A stretch of 64,000 bases of DNA from the NCBI GenBank assembly GCA_009993605.1, contig JAACTB010000012.1, positions 167,172 through 231,171 of the forward strand, read 5' to 3'. This DNA is from Erythrobacter sp. GTDB lineage: Bacteria; Pseudomonadota; Alphaproteobacteria; Sphingomonadales; Sphingomonadaceae. Both the position numbers and the translations under genes were made by a program. Numbering within the stretch: the first letter of the stretch is position 1; each line of letters opens with the position of its first letter. This document shows positions 45,666-55,063 of the stretch, in pieces. The notes below the pieces were generated by a model. That model worked only from the letters and a program-made list of their open reading frames with translations, was not told the origin of the DNA and did no database searches.

Positions 45666-46916
45666 ATGCGGCAACTCGCCCTTACCGTTCAATCAAGCGA
45701 GGTGAAAAGCACTCTCGATGCCGCGCAAAAGCATGGGTTGACCCTGTTTGCCCAGATCGACGCTCACGAGCGGAACGAGGCACGACAAATGCTGATTCTC
45801 GAAGCACCGAACAAACGGATCGAGGGCTTCCTTGCAGATGTCGAAAACACTTCCAGTCTGCGTACTTTGTTCGCTCCCCAGGGGATAATCTCGCTGCGCC
45901 CACCGGCCTCGGAACCCGAGAGCCAGATGGTGGACATTCAGCCGCGCAGTCCGCTCGAAGTCTTTCTCGGCGCCTTGCAGAACATTGGATCGTGGCCGGG
46001 CTTTCTCGGCTATGCGGTCGTCGGCGGAGTGATCGTCTGGATCGGGCTGTTCACCGAAAGCATATTCCTCCTCGTCGCCGCGATGCTGATCGCTCCCTTC
46101 GCCGGGCCGGCGATGACGCTCGCGATCGCGACCGCGCGCGGAGATGCGAACTTGCTCGAGCGCTCCCTCCTGCGCTATATCGCAGCGCTCGCGGCCAGTA
46201 TCACGACCGCATTCCTGCTGAGTCTGGCGTTCGATCAGCAGATCGCCACCGAACTCATGATCGAAACCAGCATGCGATCGACCGTCTCCCTGCTGCTTCC
46301 TCTGGCGGCTGGCGTGGCGGGCGCTCTTAACCTGGTCCAGTCGGAACGCAGCAGCCTGGTCAGTGGTGCTGCCACCGGAATGCTGGTGGCAGCCGCACTG
46401 GCTCCGCCCGCCGGCCTCATCGGCATGGGACTGGCGATCGGCCAGATGGACATCGTCCTGTCCAGCCTGTGGGCGCTGGGTATCCAGATCGTCGGCATTA
46501 ACCTGGCAGGCTGCGCGGTCTTTCGGATTTACGGTATGCGAACCGAGGGTGCGCGCTACCCTCGGGGCAAGGGATGGATTTCAATCACTTCGCTGGTCAT
46601 CAGCATGGCCGGACTGGCAGCTCTTCTGATCCTACAGTTTTCGAACGTCCCGCAATTCCAGCAATCCTCGGTTTCGCAGCGGGTGTCCGCTCTTGTCGTG
46701 GAGGAGTTGGACCGCTCGCCCGAGATCCGGCTGGTGACGGTCAATTCGCACTTCACCCGCTCGCGCGATCAGGGCGACAATCCGGTCTGGGTATCGGTTC
46801 AAGTGCAAGCCACGCTTAACGAGCGGGAAGCGTCCGCCCTTGCGGACCGGATCGAGAACCGCGTGGAAAGCGAATTTCCCATCACCGCATTGGTTGATCT
46901 AACCGCCAAAGACTAG
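45666..46916 (+). CDS. DUF389 membrane protein
   Basis: This 416-residue protein has an N-terminal ACT-like soluble region (1-90), then six or so helices carrying the DUF389 motif (LLVAAMLIAPFAGPAMTLAI) and a C-terminal soluble domain rich in beta strand (VVEELDRSPEIRLVTVNSHF). The family (COG1808) is of unknown function. Start at ATG 45666. Confidence 0.88.
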   Translation: MRQLALTVQSSEVKSTLDAAQKHGLTLFAQIDAHERNEARQMLILEAPNKRIEGFLADVENTSSLRTLFAPQGIISLRPPASEPESQMVDIQPRSPLEVFLGALQNIGSWPGFLGYAVVGGVIVWIGLFTESIFLLVAAMLIAPFAGPAMTLAIATARGDANLLERSLLRYIAALAASITTAFLLSLAFDQQIATELMIETSMRSTVSLLLPLAAGVAGALNLVQSERSSLVSGAATGMLVAAALAPPAGLIGMGLAIGQMDIVLSSLWALGIQIVGINLAGCAVFRIYGMRTEGARYPRGKGWISITSLVISMAGLAALLILQFSNVPQFQQSSVSQRVSALVVEELDRSPEIRLVTVNSHFTRSRDQGDNPVWVSVQVQATLNEREASALADRIENRVESEFPITALVDLTAKD

Positions 46917-46979
46917 GCCCCGGACAGCATGATCGAGTAGAAAAACAACAAATATCAATAACATAAGTCGCTGTTTTGC

Positions 46980-47005
46980 GGAACGAAGAGCAATTGGATT
47001 GGTAT
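46980..47005 (+). promoter_or_regulatory. Weak candidate EcfG-type promoter
   Basis: GGAAC (46980-46984), 16 bases, then GGTA lies about 55 bp upstream of the DUF892 gene. The -35 box is exact for the general-stress sigma factor EcfG of alphaproteobacteria, but the -10 box is a poor match to CGTT. Confidence 0.25.
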
Positions 47006-47057
47006 CTCAACTGTCAACCGACGAAACGATACCCGACTGTCGCGCAATGGAGGTATT

Positions 47058-47558
47058 ATGTCCACACCCACAAACCTTTCCGATTGCTATATCGAAGAAC
47101 TGGCCGATCTGTGGTCGGCCAATGACCAGATGACGAAAGTCGTTCGCGATCTTGCCGATGCTGCACAGGATGAGAACCTGACCGACCGGCTCAAGTCCGC
47201 CGCTGATGGGATCGAGAAGCACACAAAGACGCTCAAATCCCTTCTCGACGAATGCGGGGAAAGTGAAAAGGAGCACTGCAAGGGTATGGAAGGTCTTGTA
47301 AAAGAGGCCCGCAAGCATGCTCTGCAAGCCGTCATCGAAGACCCCGATGTTCGCGATGTGCTGATCGTCACGCAATATCAGCGCATGTGCCATTACGGCA
47401 TTGCAGGCTTCGGAACCGCAAAAGCGTTCGCCGAAGCGCTTGGTAACAAGGACCACGCGTCCAAGCTCGATACGATCACATCCGAAATCTACAATGCGGA
47501 CGAGAACATGACCGATCTGGCCGAACGCAGCGTCAACCTTGAAGCGAAACAAGGCTGA
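47058..47558 (+). CDS. DUF892/YciE-type ferritin-like protein
   Basis: This 166-residue, all-helical cytosolic protein of the ferritin-like DUF892 family has metal-site-like residues in CYIEELADLWSANDQM (about 9-24) and in the second pair (ITQYQ/MCHYGIAGFG). Members are induced by osmotic and oxidative stress in other bacteria. Its stop is only 28 bp in front of the glycosyltransferase gene of the following four-gene operon. Confidence 0.88.
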   Translation: MSTPTNLSDCYIEELADLWSANDQMTKVVRDLADAAQDENLTDRLKSAADGIEKHTKTLKSLLDECGESEKEHCKGMEGLVKEARKHALQAVIEDPDVRDVLIVTQYQRMCHYGIAGFGTAKAFAEALGNKDHASKLDTITSEIYNADENMTDLAERSVNLEAKQG

Positions 47559-47586
47559 GCAGGCCTGCACCCAGAACGGAGCCGAA

Positions 47587-48642
47587 ATGAACGGTTCTCT
47601 CGCCTCGCTTATAACGGAAGTTCTGGCCGGCCCAATATTCGCCGGTCGGACTTCCGCTTTGCGGTGCAGCGGCGGTTTCGAAGGCCTGCTCGACTACGCG
47701 GTCGCGGTCCCGGTCAAGGATGAGGCGGTGTTGCTGCCACGCGCGTTAGACGCCTTGCTGGCTGCGATGCGCTCTTCCCCCGCGCGCGGCGGATTGGTTT
47801 TCGTGGTCAATGATACGACGGACGCGTCCGCTGCTATCATCCGGGATATCCTGCAGAAAGCGTCGGTGGTTTTCGCGATCGTCGAAATCTCTTTCGCTCC
47901 TGAAATACGCGATGCGCCGCACGCCAGGCGTCTTGCTCTCGACATCGCTTGGCGGTACGCGCCTGACGGCGTACTGCTGACAACCGACGCCGACAGCTAT
48001 GTCGGCCCGAATTGGATTACGTCGCGCTGGTCCTACATCGCGGGGGGATACGACCTAGTATGCGAGGACGTTCGCCTCGATGCGAAGGAATTGGCGCTGC
48101 TGCCGGGTCTAGTCACGGCTGTAGGGGAAGCAGAACGGGCCTATTTCGAAGCCAGTAACTTGCTGTGGCAAAAGTGGACCGGCAGGCCGACGGAATGCTT
48201 CGCCTATCGCGCATCGGGGGCAAGCCTGGCCATTCGATCGGATTCCTACCGCAGGATCGGTGGCTTGCCGACACCCTCGATCGGAGAGGATGCCGCTCTA
48301 TGCGAAGCGATACTCGCCGCAGGACTGAAGGTCGCCATGACGGACGACGGTGATACGCGAACATCTGCACGTCTTTTGGGACGAGCGCATGGAGGTTGCG
48401 GGGCTTGTCTGAATGTGCGTGCGACCCAGAACGATCCGTTATGCGATCCGGCCCTGATCCCGCTTACACTGCTTCGCGAATGGGCTTCGGCGGTGAACCG
48501 GTCCCCGCATCGAGATTGCCGCGAAACTTTGACCGATTTGCGCGCTACAACCGCGCCCGCGCCGCTTCCCTATTCGCAAGTGCTCATCGAGCTGGAGAAG
48601 ATCCAAAACGCTGAACGCGAACTGGCAATGGGGCATGCCTGA
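47587..48642 (+). CDS. Glycosyltransferase family 2
   Basis: This 351-residue GT-A-fold enzyme has the nucleotide-binding start PVKDE at 42-46 and the metal-binding DxD motif D134-A-D136 in LLTTDADSYVGPNW. The acceptor region SGASLAIRSDSYRRIGGLP is typical of GT2. It is the first gene of a four-gene operon with overlapping stops and starts (8 bp to the next). Acceptor and donor are unknown. Confidence 0.9.
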   Translation: MNGSLASLITEVLAGPIFAGRTSALRCSGGFEGLLDYAVAVPVKDEAVLLPRALDALLAAMRSSPARGGLVFVVNDTTDASAAIIRDILQKASVVFAIVEISFAPEIRDAPHARRLALDIAWRYAPDGVLLTTDADSYVGPNWITSRWSYIAGGYDLVCEDVRLDAKELALLPGLVTAVGEAERAYFEASNLLWQKWTGRPTECFAYRASGASLAIRSDSYRRIGGLPTPSIGEDAALCEAILAAGLKVAMTDDGDTRTSARLLGRAHGGCGACLNVRATQNDPLCDPALIPLTLLREWASAVNRSPHRDCRETLTDLRATTAPAPLPYSQVLIELEKIQNAERELAMGHA

Positions 48643-49741
48643 CATGCCCGAGAGGTTCATTTTTGGCGAGCTACTCGCTCCGATCACCGAACGAGCCTCG
48701 CGCGTCGATAGCGCGGATGGCGATCTGGCGCCCGAAATTGAAATCTTGCGAAAGGCACGCTGGCTGACCGCGTGCCTTCCAGTTTCCGATGGCGGGCAGA
48801 GTTGGGGAACCGAACCGAGCGGCAGTCTCGTCGCTCTTAACGCTCTACGGTATCTTGGACGCGCGAACCTGTCGGTCGCACGCCTGTTCGAAGGCCATAT
48901 GAATGCGGTGAAGCTGATCGCGCTCTATAGCGACGACCGGCAACGTGCTGCGACTTTCGACCAAGTTCGCCGTGGAGCTCTGTTCGGCGTATGGGGCGCG
49001 GACGAACCCGGCAATCCCGTGACGATGGTTTGCGAAGGCGAGAAAATTCGGTTGTCGGGGGCCAAACGCTTCGCATCCGGACTCGGCCTGGTCGACCACG
49101 CGATCGTAATCGTTTCAGACGACGACGACGGCCCCTATATGCTTCTGGCGCCCACTAGCACTCGCGAGCGGTCCGATGCCACGGATTGGAGAATGGCCGG
49201 AATGCGCGCTACCCGCTCGGGCCGGTACGACTTCAATGGTCTCGTTTTGTCGGCTGACGCCCGTATTGGACAAAAGGGCGACTATCTTCGCGAACCGCAT
49301 TTCGAGGGTGGCATCTGGCGCTATTGCGCTGCGCACCTTGGCGGTGCCGAAGTGCTATACAAGAGCATGCTGGCTCATCTGAGCGCGCGCGGCCGCGCGG
49401 ACCATCCGGACCAGCGACGCCGGATCGTCGACTGTGCGACGGCTTTGGAAACGAGCCGATTGTGGCTGCGACGATGCGCCGAGAAAATCGAGGCTCGCGA
49501 TGCTTCTTCGGGCAAATCAACGCTGGCCCTGTTGGCGCGTGAGGTGACGGAGAATGCCTGTCGCACGGTAATCGAAATCGTGGACAGATCCCTCGGCATG
49601 GCCGCGCATGAAGAAGGTAGCGCCGTCGAACGGATAAAGCGGGATCTGGCGCTGTTTCTCTGTCAGGCGGCCCCGGACGCGAAGCGCGAACGAGCCGGTC
49701 GCGCCCTTGTCGCGGGAAGCGGTCTGGCCGAAACCCTATGA
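48635..49741 (+). CDS. Acyl-CoA-dehydrogenase-fold flavoprotein
   Basis: This 368-residue protein has the acyl-CoA dehydrogenase fold: a helical N-terminal domain, a beta middle part (GLVDHAIVIVSDDDD, LSGAKRFASG) and a C-terminal four-helix bundle with GMAAHEEGSAVERIKRDL. The C-terminal domain lacks the usual acidic catalytic base region I would expect of a true dehydrogenase. In carbohydrate gene clusters the same fold serves as N-oxygenase on amino sugars, which I consider possible here. Its stop overlaps the next gene by four bases. Confidence 0.8.
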   Translation: MPDMPERFIFGELLAPITERASRVDSADGDLAPEIEILRKARWLTACLPVSDGGQSWGTEPSGSLVALNALRYLGRANLSVARLFEGHMNAVKLIALYSDDRQRAATFDQVRRGALFGVWGADEPGNPVTMVCEGEKIRLSGAKRFASGLGLVDHAIVIVSDDDDGPYMLLAPTSTRERSDATDWRMAGMRATRSGRYDFNGLVLSADARIGQKGDYLREPHFEGGIWRYCAAHLGGAEVLYKSMLAHLSARGRADHPDQRRRIVDCATALETSRLWLRRCAEKIEARDASSGKSTLALLAREVTENACRTVIEIVDRSLGMAAHEEGSAVERIKRDLALFLCQAAPDAKRERAGRALVAGSGLAETL

Positions 49742-50460
49742 GTGTTCCGCAGATCTCTGAAGGTTCGCTGCTTACGGCTGCGGCGAAGGCCCCAAGGATC
49801 GATATCAAAACTATCGCGCCTGAAGGAACGGTCCTTATCGTCAATCCGCATCCGGATGACGAAACATTCGGGTGCGGCTTGGCGATGGCGGCAGCGGCCT
49901 TAGAAGGTCGCACGATCGCGATCGCATTGCTGACCGATGGCGAAGGATCGCATCCCAGCACTAAAACATTCGCACCGAATGAGTTGGCCGAACTGCGTTA
50001 CAGCGAGTTCGCACGCGCGTTGGAGATACTCGTTCCCTCGCGCCGCGTTGACGTGCTGCGCTTGCACTTGCCGGACGGGAAAAGCCGTTACGAAGCGTCC
50101 CTTGCCGAGGAGGTCCTTCCGTTCGCGCGCTCGCATGGGGCCAGCGTAATTTGGTCGACTTGGCGCGACGATCCGCATTGCGATCATGAAACCGCAGCAG
50201 CGCTGGGCCGTGACCTGGCAAACGACCTCGCAATCCCGCATTGGTCCTTCGCCGTATGGGGGCGGTTCGGCGAACGCTACGTTCCGAGCTGCCTATGCAC
50301 GTTCGATGCGCCCGTCCTGGCTCCGCGAAAACGCGAGGCAATCGCAGTCTATCGCTCGCAGATCGATCCACACATGATCGACGATTCAAACGGTTTCACA
50401 ATGCCGCCCGCCCTTGTCGACCATTTCGCCGAACATCCCGAAATTTTCGTCCATGGCTGA
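49738..50460 (+). CDS. PIG-L (LmbE) family N-deacetylase
   Basis: This 240-residue zinc deacetylase of N-acetylated sugars has the HPDDE motif at 38-42 (VNPHPDDETFGCG) and a second zinc-ligand motif HCDH at 147-150. By analogy with the MshB/LmbE group it should remove an acyl group from an amino sugar. It overlaps the acyl-CoA-dehydrogenase-fold gene (4 bp) and the methyltransferase gene (8 bp). Confidence 0.92.
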   Translation: MSVPQISEGSLLTAAAKAPRIDIKTIAPEGTVLIVNPHPDDETFGCGLAMAAAALEGRTIAIALLTDGEGSHPSTKTFAPNELAELRYSEFARALEILVPSRRVDVLRLHLPDGKSRYEASLAEEVLPFARSHGASVIWSTWRDDPHCDHETAAALGRDLANDLAIPHWSFAVWGRFGERYVPSCLCTFDAPVLAPRKREAIAVYRSQIDPHMIDDSNGFTMPPALVDHFAEHPEIFVHG

Positions 50461-51034
50461 CCGCGCCTCATCACGCAAAGAGCGCTTTGAAGCCCTCTTT
50501 GCCGAAGACCCCGATCCCTGGGATTTCGAAACGAGCTCCTATGAGCGGGAAAAACGTGCGCACACGATCGCCGCGCTAGACGGTCGCTTTCGCAAATGCT
50601 TGGAGATCGGTTGTGCGACCGCTGTTCTAACCCAGGATCTCGCGAATATATGCGACCAGGTCGTTGGCATAGATGTTTCGGAGCGCGCCCTGTCGATCGC
50701 GAGAAACAGATTATATGGGCGTGCCAATATTGATCTACGGCAGGGAGAAATTCCACGCGATTGGCCAGCCGGAACCTTCGATCTGATCGTATTGTCCGAA
50801 GTGCTGTATTTTCTGGACGAAAAAGAAGTCAGAGTATCCTCCGCGCACGCATATCAATCGCTGGCACCCGACGGCGTCGTTTTGGCGGTCAATTGGATTG
50901 GAGCAACCGACTTGCCGCTAGACGGTCACGAAGTCGTCCGGATTTTCGATGAAGCCGCTGAATGGCAATCTGACTCCCTGATGAGAACACCAAACTTCCG
51001 CATCGACAAATTAAGGAAAAAGCATACCCTTTAA
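50453..51034 (+). CDS. NodS-like SAM-dependent methyltransferase
   Basis: This 193-residue class I methyltransferase has DPWDFETSSYEREKRAHTIA at the N-terminus, as in NodS-type N-methyltransferases, motif I LEIGCATAVLT (50-60), and the post-motif segment FDLIVLSEVLYFL. It is the last gene of the four-gene operon. With a deacetylase upstream, N-methylation of a freed amino sugar is a plausible reaction. Confidence 0.9.
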   Translation: MADRASSRKERFEALFAEDPDPWDFETSSYEREKRAHTIAALDGRFRKCLEIGCATAVLTQDLANICDQVVGIDVSERALSIARNRLYGRANIDLRQGEIPRDWPAGTFDLIVLSEVLYFLDEKEVRVSSAHAYQSLAPDGVVLAVNWIGATDLPLDGHEVVRIFDEAAEWQSDSLMRTPNFRIDKLRKKHTL

Positions 51035-51577
51035 ATATCAGTAATTTTTCATGCGTCCTGTTGCTGCAACTTTAGTTTGATCGGAAAAATCTTACGATCA
51101 CTTCTCTTTCGTCCGCTATGCGCCCCAATGTTGGACGTTCGGGCGCTCGACGTTGTGCCCCGGAAGCTGCCGTTCATTGGAAAGCATGGAACCTTCACAC
51201 TCTAATATCAGCCGATCAGAAAGGCTCGCACGATCCCGAAATCTATCTTCCATCGCGTTCGATTGAATATAAGTCGAACGCTTTGCTCGTAAGTTTGAAA
51301 GCCGCTCCCTAACCTCACTCCCAAACGAGCGTCCGGAGTGTCCATGGAAGCCTTTAAGCCCGAAGATATGAGCCTACGCCAATCAAGTACTGGACCAGAC
51401 AATAGCATAACCAGCGTATGGTTTGGACAACGTGACACCGGCCGACGGCTACTTCGACAGGGCCGCAGCTATCTTACAAGAGCAAGAAAGGATCAAACGC
51501 AAGACCATCGAACATCGCCGCTTGTAGCATCGCAAGCTCGCCGCCCAATCTCAACCGCAAACGAGGTTGACGCTCCG
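51035..51577. other. Spacer with a transposase remnant
   Basis: No intact gene was found in 543 bp between the methyltransferase and a response regulator. A fragment of a transposase is visible at 51426-51545. The rest has a lower GC content and no recognised structure. Confidence 0.45.
51426..51545 (+). pseudogene. IS3-family transposase C-terminal remnant
   Basis: In frame this reads DNVTPADGYFDRAAAILQEQ, then ERIKRKTIEHRRL, a stop, then HRKLAAQ. This is the C-terminal end of IS3-type integrases (typically NVTPADVYFGRA...ERIKRKTIENRRLQHRKLAA). The internal stop (51525) and lack of upstream homology show that it is dead. It is not from the IS at 38-39 kb, whose OrfB ends differently. Confidence 0.65.
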
Positions 51578-51958
51578 CTAATCCGAGCCGCGTATTTCAC
51601 GAAATGTTCTGGACCGAGAAGCATTGGGAAGTTTGTTCGCAAGTTGCTCTAGGATCGATTGCACTTCCGCGAAGGTAAACGGTTTTGGAAGGAGCGGCGC
51701 TGGCCCAATGTCGAAAGCGGGCCGAGCCTGTCCGCTCATGATAGCGAAGGGAATTGCTTTTGCGACAAGCTCGCGAACGACCGGTTCTGATGATCCGTCC
51801 GACAACCCAAGATCGACAAGTGCGACTTCGAACGTGCCGCTTCTTGCCTGCTTAAGCGCCTCTTCGACGCTGGAGCACACCGCCGATAGCGCACAGGCGG
51901 CGTCGCCAAGCATTTCCTCCAGCAGCATCTGGATCAGCGGCTCGTCTTCCACGACCAA
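51578..51958 (-). CDS. Single-domain response regulator
   Basis: This receiver-only (CheY-like) protein has VVEDEPLIQML acidic residues, phospho-acceptor Asp in VALVDLGLSDG, and switch Lys in LLPKPFTF. The frame given starts at a TTG. The open frame reaches further upstream (to about 52035), and a GGGAGG at 52022-52027 would fit an ATC codon at 52009, so the true start is unresolved. It is divergent from the hybrid kinase gene and may be its partner. Confidence 0.78.
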   Translation of the reverse strand: MVVEDEPLIQMLLEEMLGDAACALSAVCSSVEEALKQARSGTFEVALVDLGLSDGSSEPVVRELVAKAIPFAIMSGQARPAFDIGPAPLLPKPFTFAEVQSILEQLANKLPNASRSRTFREIRGSD

Positions 51959-52009
51959 TACGGAAAGGCCGAGAGCCGTAGGCGGTGAGAAGGCAGGTGC
52001 ATTGTCGAT

Positions 52010-52298
52010 TTTACAGTTCCTCCCGAAATCAGCGTGCAGGATGCCACTCGGCCCTTATGTCTAAGGCTCTTCCAATTAGTTCGCTAGATACCAGCATATA
52101 GTACCGGACGTTGTCGACGGCTGAACCGTTAACCTTATGGCCGCGCGCGGACGCCATGACCCGATTCTGTGCGGACTTGCAATCATCACAAGGGGTGTTA
52201 GCGACTGCCCTCATGGAGGGTTCATTCGAAAATAAGTCACTCTTCAACTCCCGGCCGTTTCGCAGAACCATCTTAGCCGTTATGATTGGACCTCAGGC
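52010..52298. other. Divergent spacer upstream of hybrid kinase
   Basis: This 289-bp region between the receiver protein and hybrid kinase genes shows no gene, repeat or obvious promoter match. Confidence 0.4.
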
Positions 52299-54806
52299 TT
52301 GTCAAAATTCTCGGAGAAGTCCGCCTCGCCAAACATCGATCTCGCGCGAGACATTTTGGAGAACATGTCCGAAGCGTTCTTCCTGCTGGACGAGAAGTTT
52401 CAGCTTATCGACGTAAACCGGGCAGCCCTTTCCCTTGATGGGAGGTCGCGGGAGCATTTGATAGGCAGAAGCCTTTGGGAAATTACGCCCGGACTGGAAC
52501 GCACCCAACTTGGAGACCTCATCAAAACGGTCATGCGTGAACGCGAAAGCCGCGACTACACCCATTTTCACCAATTCGAAGACGGACGCACGGCTTGGCT
52601 GGATACGCGCATCGTTCCGGCGAAAGCCGGAGTGGCGGCGTTTTATCGGGACGTCTCTGACGAAAAGTCGGCGCAGCAAGTCCTTCATGAAACCAGCCGG
52701 AGGCTCGACGCGATCCTGAGCAATACGACGATGGCCGTCTTCCTCATGGATGATCAGCAGCAATGCATTTACGCGAACGTCGCGGCAGAGAACTTGACCG
52801 GATATAGCTTTGCGGAATTCGAAGGCCGACCGCTTCATGATGTCGTGCATCACAAGCGGCCCGACGGTTCCCACTATCCGCTCGAGGAATGTCCTATCGA
52901 TCGGGCTTTTCCCGAGCAGGCGCAGATGCAAGGGGAGGAACTCTTCGTTGCGCCTGACGGAAGCTTTTACCCCGTCGCGTTCACGGCGAGCCCAGTCTTG
53001 GACGATGACGGCAATCCGGTCGGCACGGTCATCGAGGCTCGGAACATTGCCGCCGAAAAGGCCGAGCAGGCACGTTTTGATGTGCTCAACCAAACGGGAC
53101 AGGCTCTGGCATCAGAGTTGGTGCTCGACAATATCGTCCAGATTGTCACCGATGCAGGCGTCCAATTGTGCGGCGCGAAGTTCGGCGCGTTCTTCTACAA
53201 CGTTACCGACGAGGCGGGCGACAGCCTGCTCCTGTATGCTCTCTCCGGTGCCGCGAAATCGGATTTCGAAGGTTTTGGCCATCCCCGTGCTACCGAGGTT
53301 TTCGCACCAACCTTCAATGGCGAGGGTGTGGTCCGTTCGGATGACATTACAAAGGACCCGCGCTACGGGAACAATTCTCCTCACGAAGGCATGCCGAAGG
53401 GGCATCTACCGGTCCGCAGTTATCTTGCCGTTCCCGTGGTATCCCGGGACGGTCAGGTCATCGGTGGACTGTTTTATGCACACCCCGACCCAGGTGTCTT
53501 CGGCCACGAAAGCGAGGAACTGCTTTTGGGTCTGGCAGGACAGGCAGCGGTCGCGATCGACAATGCCCGGCTGTTTGACGACACCCAGCGTGCGAAGCAG
53601 AAGTTGGAGCAGAGGGTCGAGGAGCGGACCCGGGAGCTCGAAACCGCCAACGAAGCGCTCAGGCAGGCACAAAAAATGGAAGCGGTGGGCCAGCTTACCG
53701 GGGGGATTGCCCACGATTTTAACAATCTTCTTGCCGGGATTAGCGGTAGCCTGGAAGTAATCGAACGCCGGATCACGCAGGGCAGGATGGACGGCATCGA
53801 TCGCTTCATCAGCGGTGCCCAGACGTCGGCGCAGCGTGCAGCGGCGCTTACGCAGCGCCTGCTGGCGTTCTCGCGCCGGCAAACGCTCGACCCCAAGCCC
53901 ACCGATGCGAATCGTTTGGTTTTGGGGATGGAAGATCTGATCCACCGCACGGTCGGACCGTCGATCATAGTCGAGGTGGTGGGCGCAGCCGGACTATGGG
54001 CGACCATGGTAGACAAGGCCCAGCTCGAAAGTGCCTTGTTGAACTTGGCGATCAATGCGCGCGATGCCATGCCCGATGGGGGCCGGCTAACAATCGAGAC
54101 GGCCAACAAGTGGATCGACGAGCGAGCAGGTCAGGAGCGGGACCTTCCCCCCGGCCAGTACATATCAATTTGCGTCACCGACACCGGTTCCGGGATAGCC
54201 AAAGACATTGCTGATCGTATCTTCGATCCGTTCTTCACGACTAAGCCGATCGGTCAGGGGACGGGCCTCGGGCTGTCGATGATACACGGGTTCGTTCGGC
54301 AATCAGGTGGACAGGTGCGCGTTTACAGCGAACTCGGCCAAGGCACGACGATGTGTCTGTACCTTCCCCGCTACTCGGGGGAGGCAACCGGTGATGAGCC
54401 CCATTTGGACACTGAGATCCCAGAAATTGGAGCTGGAGAAACCGTCCTCATCATCGATGATGAGCCGACTGTGCGCATGCTAGTTGCCGATGTCCTTCAT
54501 GAAGCCGGGTATACCGCTATAGAAGCAGAAGATGGCCCAACTGGACTGAAGCTCCTTCAATCAAATCCTCAGGTCGCTTTGCTAGTCACCGACGTCGGGT
54601 TGCCCGGGGGCATGAATGGACGACAGGTAGCCGATGCCGCACGCCAGCTGCAACCAGAGCTCAAAGTACTTTTCATTACTGGCTACGCGGAAAATGCCGC
54701 GATTTCAGGAGGGCACCTGGAGCCAGGTATGGCGGTAATGACTAAGCCCTTCGTCATGGCTGAACTCGCACACAAGATCACTGAATTGATAGAACGGGCT
54801 GCATAA
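52299..54806 (+). CDS. Hybrid sensor histidine kinase (PAS-PAS-GAF-HisKA-HATPase-REC)
   Basis: This is an 835-residue soluble kinase with two PAS domains (about 15-115 and 135-245), a GAF domain (about 260-420), a coiled coil, HisKA with phospho-His472 (TGGIAHDFNNLLAGISGS), and HATPase (NLAINARDAMPDGG, GTGLGLSMIHGF). A C-terminal receiver carries Asp765 (LLVTDVGLPGGMNG) and Lys in MTKPF. No transmembrane helix is present. It resembles the light- and stress-associated hybrid kinases of sphingomonads, but no bilin or LOV cysteine motif is visible. The start is a TTG at 52299; a Met 22 residues in is an alternative. Confidence 0.92.
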   Translation: MSKFSEKSASPNIDLARDILENMSEAFFLLDEKFQLIDVNRAALSLDGRSREHLIGRSLWEITPGLERTQLGDLIKTVMRERESRDYTHFHQFEDGRTAWLDTRIVPAKAGVAAFYRDVSDEKSAQQVLHETSRRLDAILSNTTMAVFLMDDQQQCIYANVAAENLTGYSFAEFEGRPLHDVVHHKRPDGSHYPLEECPIDRAFPEQAQMQGEELFVAPDGSFYPVAFTASPVLDDDGNPVGTVIEARNIAAEKAEQARFDVLNQTGQALASELVLDNIVQIVTDAGVQLCGAKFGAFFYNVTDEAGDSLLLYALSGAAKSDFEGFGHPRATEVFAPTFNGEGVVRSDDITKDPRYGNNSPHEGMPKGHLPVRSYLAVPVVSRDGQVIGGLFYAHPDPGVFGHESEELLLGLAGQAAVAIDNARLFDDTQRAKQKLEQRVEERTRELETANEALRQAQKMEAVGQLTGGIAHDFNNLLAGISGSLEVIERRITQGRMDGIDRFISGAQTSAQRAAALTQRLLAFSRRQTLDPKPTDANRLVLGMEDLIHRTVGPSIIVEVVGAAGLWATMVDKAQLESALLNLAINARDAMPDGGRLTIETANKWIDERAGQERDLPPGQYISICVTDTGSGIAKDIADRIFDPFFTTKPIGQGTGLGLSMIHGFVRQSGGQVRVYSELGQGTTMCLYLPRYSGEATGDEPHLDTEIPEIGAGETVLIIDDEPTVRMLVADVLHEAGYTAIEAEDGPTGLKLLQSNPQVALLVTDVGLPGGMNGRQVADAARQLQPELKVLFITGYAENAAISGGHLEPGMAVMTKPFVMAELAHKITELIERAA

Positions 54807-55063
54807 ATGCAAGCTGAGCTGGTCGAGAAAGCCGAGGGCTGCGCTGAATTAGCGGAGAGCTAAAGACTTCCTTCAGCCTAAGCCGCCCACTGACGATCTT
54901 CTCGCGCAAACTGTGCAATGCCAAGCTTTGCAGTTCCCACGACTCATCACCGGAGCATCTTGCGGATAACCTTTGGCCCGCGGTCAGTGACAACTCATCT
55001 GTGATGAAAATGGCTGGAGGGAACAAACGCTACCTGTCATCGTCATACTGGAGGAGGAGCCTG

